Shown piece after piece: positions 3,869 to 5,548 of a stretch of 5,548 nucleotides of DNA. Positions within the stretch are counted from its first letter, which is position 1. Every line of letters starts with the position of its first letter. A model generated the notes under the pieces. The model saw only the letters and a list, made by a program, of their open reading frames with translations, did not search any database and was not told the origin of the DNA. The position numbers and the translations under genes were made by a program. Source of the stretch: Clostridiales bacterium UBA1389 (GTDB taxonomy: Bacteria; Bacillota; Clostridia; Oscillospirales; CAG-382); contig DBQR01000004.1 of the NCBI GenBank assembly GCA_002305335.1, forward strand, positions 13,147 to 18,694. The letters are read 5' to 3'.

Positions 3869-5548
3869 TTATTGGTTTTGGGGGTTTTCCCCCTCCTCTT
3901 CCTCTTTTTCGGGGGAAACCTTAGTAAAGCCGGTTATAACCGAGTCGCCGGAGGTACGCATTATTATGACGCCGGAGGTGTTCCGCCCGTAAACGGGGAT
4001 TTCCCTTATGGCTGTGCGTATTATTATACCCGAATCGGTTATAAGCATAACGTCGTCTTCCTCGGACACAAGGGAAATGCCCACCAAAAGCCCGGTTTTT
4101 TCGTTAACCCGGTGGCAGATAATCCCCTTTCCTCCCCGGTTCTGGAGCTTGAATTCGCCCCATTCCGTCCGCTTGCCGTAGCCCTTTTCGGTTATGGTAA
4201 GCACGGTCTGGTTTTCGCATTCGCCGGGGATAGCCATTGCTCCCACCACATAGTCGGATTTCTCAAGGGTAATGGCTTTGACCCCCCTTGCCTGTCTTCC
4301 CATGGGACGGACGTCGTTTTCGTCAAAGGTAATCGATATCCCTTCTCGGGTGGAGGCAAGGATGCTGCATTTTCCGTCGGTTTTCATGACATAAAGGAGT
4401 TCATCCCCTTCGTCAAGGGTGATGGCGTAAAGCCCGGTGGTGCGGCGGGTGTTGTACTCGGTAAGCATAACCCGCTTTATAACCCCGTGTTTTGTCACCA
4501 TAACCAGGTATTCGTTTTCGGTAAATTCCTGAATAGGTATGGCGGTGGTGATTTCCTCCTTTTCGTCAAGGGAAAGAAGGTTAACAATGTTGGTTCCCTT
4601 TGCCGTCCTTGAAGCTTCGGGGATTTCATAGCATTTCTTTATATACATTCTCCCCTTGTTGGAGAACATAAGCAGACAGTCGTGGGAATGGGAGATAAAC
4701 ACATCACGGACAAAGTCCTCTTCCTTGGTTGCCATGGCGGTTATTCCTTTTCCCCCCCGTCTCTGGGCGGAGTAGGTTTCCACCGGAAGCCGCTTGATAT
4801 AGCCCGCGCTGGTTACGGTGATAACGCAGTCTTCCCGTTCGATAAGGTCCTCTATAAGTATATCGTCTTCCGCTTCCTCGATTTCCGTCCGGCGAAGGTC
4901 GCCGTATTTTTCCTTAACTTCCCGGAAATCGGTCTTTATTATATCGTCGATCTTGTTCTGGTCGGCGATTATTCCCTTCAGTTCGGCGATTTTATCGTAA
5001 AGGTCGGCTAAATGCTCCTCAATCTTAAGCCGTTCCATACCCGAAAGCCGGCCTAAGGTCATATCCACTATGGCCTGGGCTTGGGGTTCGGTTAAGCTGA
5101 AGCGGTTCATAAGGTTTATTTTAGCGTCAGAAACCGATTCGGAAGCCCTGATTGTGCTTATTACCGCATCCAGATTGTCTATGGCAATCTTATATCCTTC
5201 GTAAATATGAGCTTCCTTTTCCGCTTTGTCAAGCTCGAAACGGGTGCGGCGGAGGATAACCTCCCGCTGGTGCATTATATAATACTCAATCATTTGCTTG
5301 AGATTGAGGGTTTTGGGCTCCCCGTTCACCAGCGCAAGCATATTTATGGCGCAGGTGTCCTGAAGCTGGGTGTGCTTGTAAAACAGATTAAGCACCACCT
5401 GAGGATTGGCGTCCCGCTTTAATTCGATGACTATCCTCATTCCCTTTCGGCCGGATTCGTTTCTTATGTCGGCAACGCCTTCGATCTTCTTGTCCTTGAC
5501 AAGCTGGGCCATATTCCCCAGTAGAAGGGAACGGTTTACCTGATAGGG
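3869..5548 (-). CDS. gyrA: DNA gyrase subunit A, C-terminal two-thirds (5' end outside window)
   Basis: The visible 559 residues begin at the conserved P-Y-Q-V-N of the breakage-reunion domain and run to the stop. Gyrase A cuts and rejoins both DNA strands; with GyrB it introduces negative supercoils using ATP. The part with the winged helix and catalytic tyrosine, roughly 270 residues, is outside. Inside are the rest of the tower, the coiled-coil arms and C-gate (to about residue 230), then a six-bladed DNA-wrapping pinwheel. The GyrA box Q-R-R-G-G-K-G at residues 262-268 (4745-4765) marks gyrase and argues against ParC of topoisomerase IV. A second, box-like Q-N-R-G-G-K-G occurs in blade five (4124-4144). 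The protein ends in an acidic tail with K-E-E-E-E-E-G, common in Firmicute GyrA. The frame is open throughout. The stop is 35 bp before the phosphopantetheinyl transferase gene, with no terminator between. Confidence 0.98.
   Translation of the reverse strand, partial: PYQVNRSLLLGNMAQLVKDKKIEGVADIRNESGRKGMRIVIELKRDANPQVVLNLFYKHTQLQDTCAINMLALVNGEPKTLNLKQMIEYYIMHQREVILRRTRFELDKAEKEAHIYEGYKIAIDNLDAVISTIRASESVSDAKINLMNRFSLTEPQAQAIVDMTLGRLSGMERLKIEEHLADLYDKIAELKGIIADQNKIDDIIKTDFREVKEKYGDLRRTEIEEAEDDILIEDLIEREDCVITVTSAGYIKRLPVETYSAQRRGGKGITAMATKEEDFVRDVFISHSHDCLLMFSNKGRMYIKKCYEIPEASRTAKGTNIVNLLSLDEKEEITTAIPIQEFTENEYLVMVTKHGVIKRVMLTEYNTRRTTGLYAITLDEGDELLYVMKTDGKCSILASTREGISITFDENDVRPMGRQARGVKAITLEKSDYVVGAMAIPGECENQTVLTITEKGYGKRTEWGEFKLQNRGGKGIICHRVNEKTGLLVGISLVSEEDDVMLITDSGIIIRTAIREIPVYGRNTSGVIIMRTSGDSVITGFTKVSPEKEEEEGENPQNQ

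Noticed and set aside
3842..4612. A 256-codon plus-strand open frame opposite gyrA
   Set aside because: It is fully antisense to strongly conserved gyrA codons, has no recognisable domain and no credible ribosome binding site. It reflects codon bias in gyrA.
4748..4758. Run of seven C beside four T in gyrA as a programmed frameshift site
   Set aside because: It encodes the conserved GyrA box in the correct frame (CGG GGG GGA AAA), the frame is intact on both sides, and no alternative product is apparent.

Overview
The window is a dense run of housekeeping genes, all transcribed leftward (minus strand). In order of transcription they are: the 3' two-thirds of gyrA; a small Sfp-type phosphopantetheinyl transferase; rplS; lepB; rbgA (ylqF); rnhB; yraN; and the first 19 codons of another gene, probably threonine synthase. 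I see no gene on the plus strand. The long plus-strand open frames all lie antisense to these genes and show no family motifs.

The order rplS-lepB-rbgA-rnhB-yraN, strong AGGAGG-type ribosome binding sites, a single-span Gram-positive signal peptidase and RbgA itself point to a Firmicute of the class Clostridia. The GyrA and LepB wording resembles Oscillospirales/Ruminococcaceae-like lineages. That finer placement is from memory of family sequences, not from a search.

There appear to be three transcription units. (1) gyrA and the transferase gene are 35 bp apart with no terminator between them and are probably cotranscribed. I found no convincing terminator after the transferase. (2) rplS has its own strong promoter: a perfect TATAAT with TGn extension, 17-bp spacer, TTGCAA, and A-tracts upstream. 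It has a roughly 60-nt leader with a possible regulatory hairpin and a clear hairpin terminator. (3) lepB-rbgA-rnhB-yraN-(thrC) are tightly packed: gaps of 1, 30 and 14 nt, and one 32-nt overlap. They probably form one operon with a weaker, uncertain promoter in front of lepB.

Functionally, rplS and rbgA both serve the large ribosomal subunit, rnhB and gyrA serve chromosome maintenance, and lepB matures exported proteins. The genes are ordinary and mostly intact. I do not see a new system here. The points worth a second look are family-motif departures in RbgA (G4 motif TKAS) and the phosphopantetheinyl transferase (TTT where SHS is usual), plus the rplS promoter and leader architecture.
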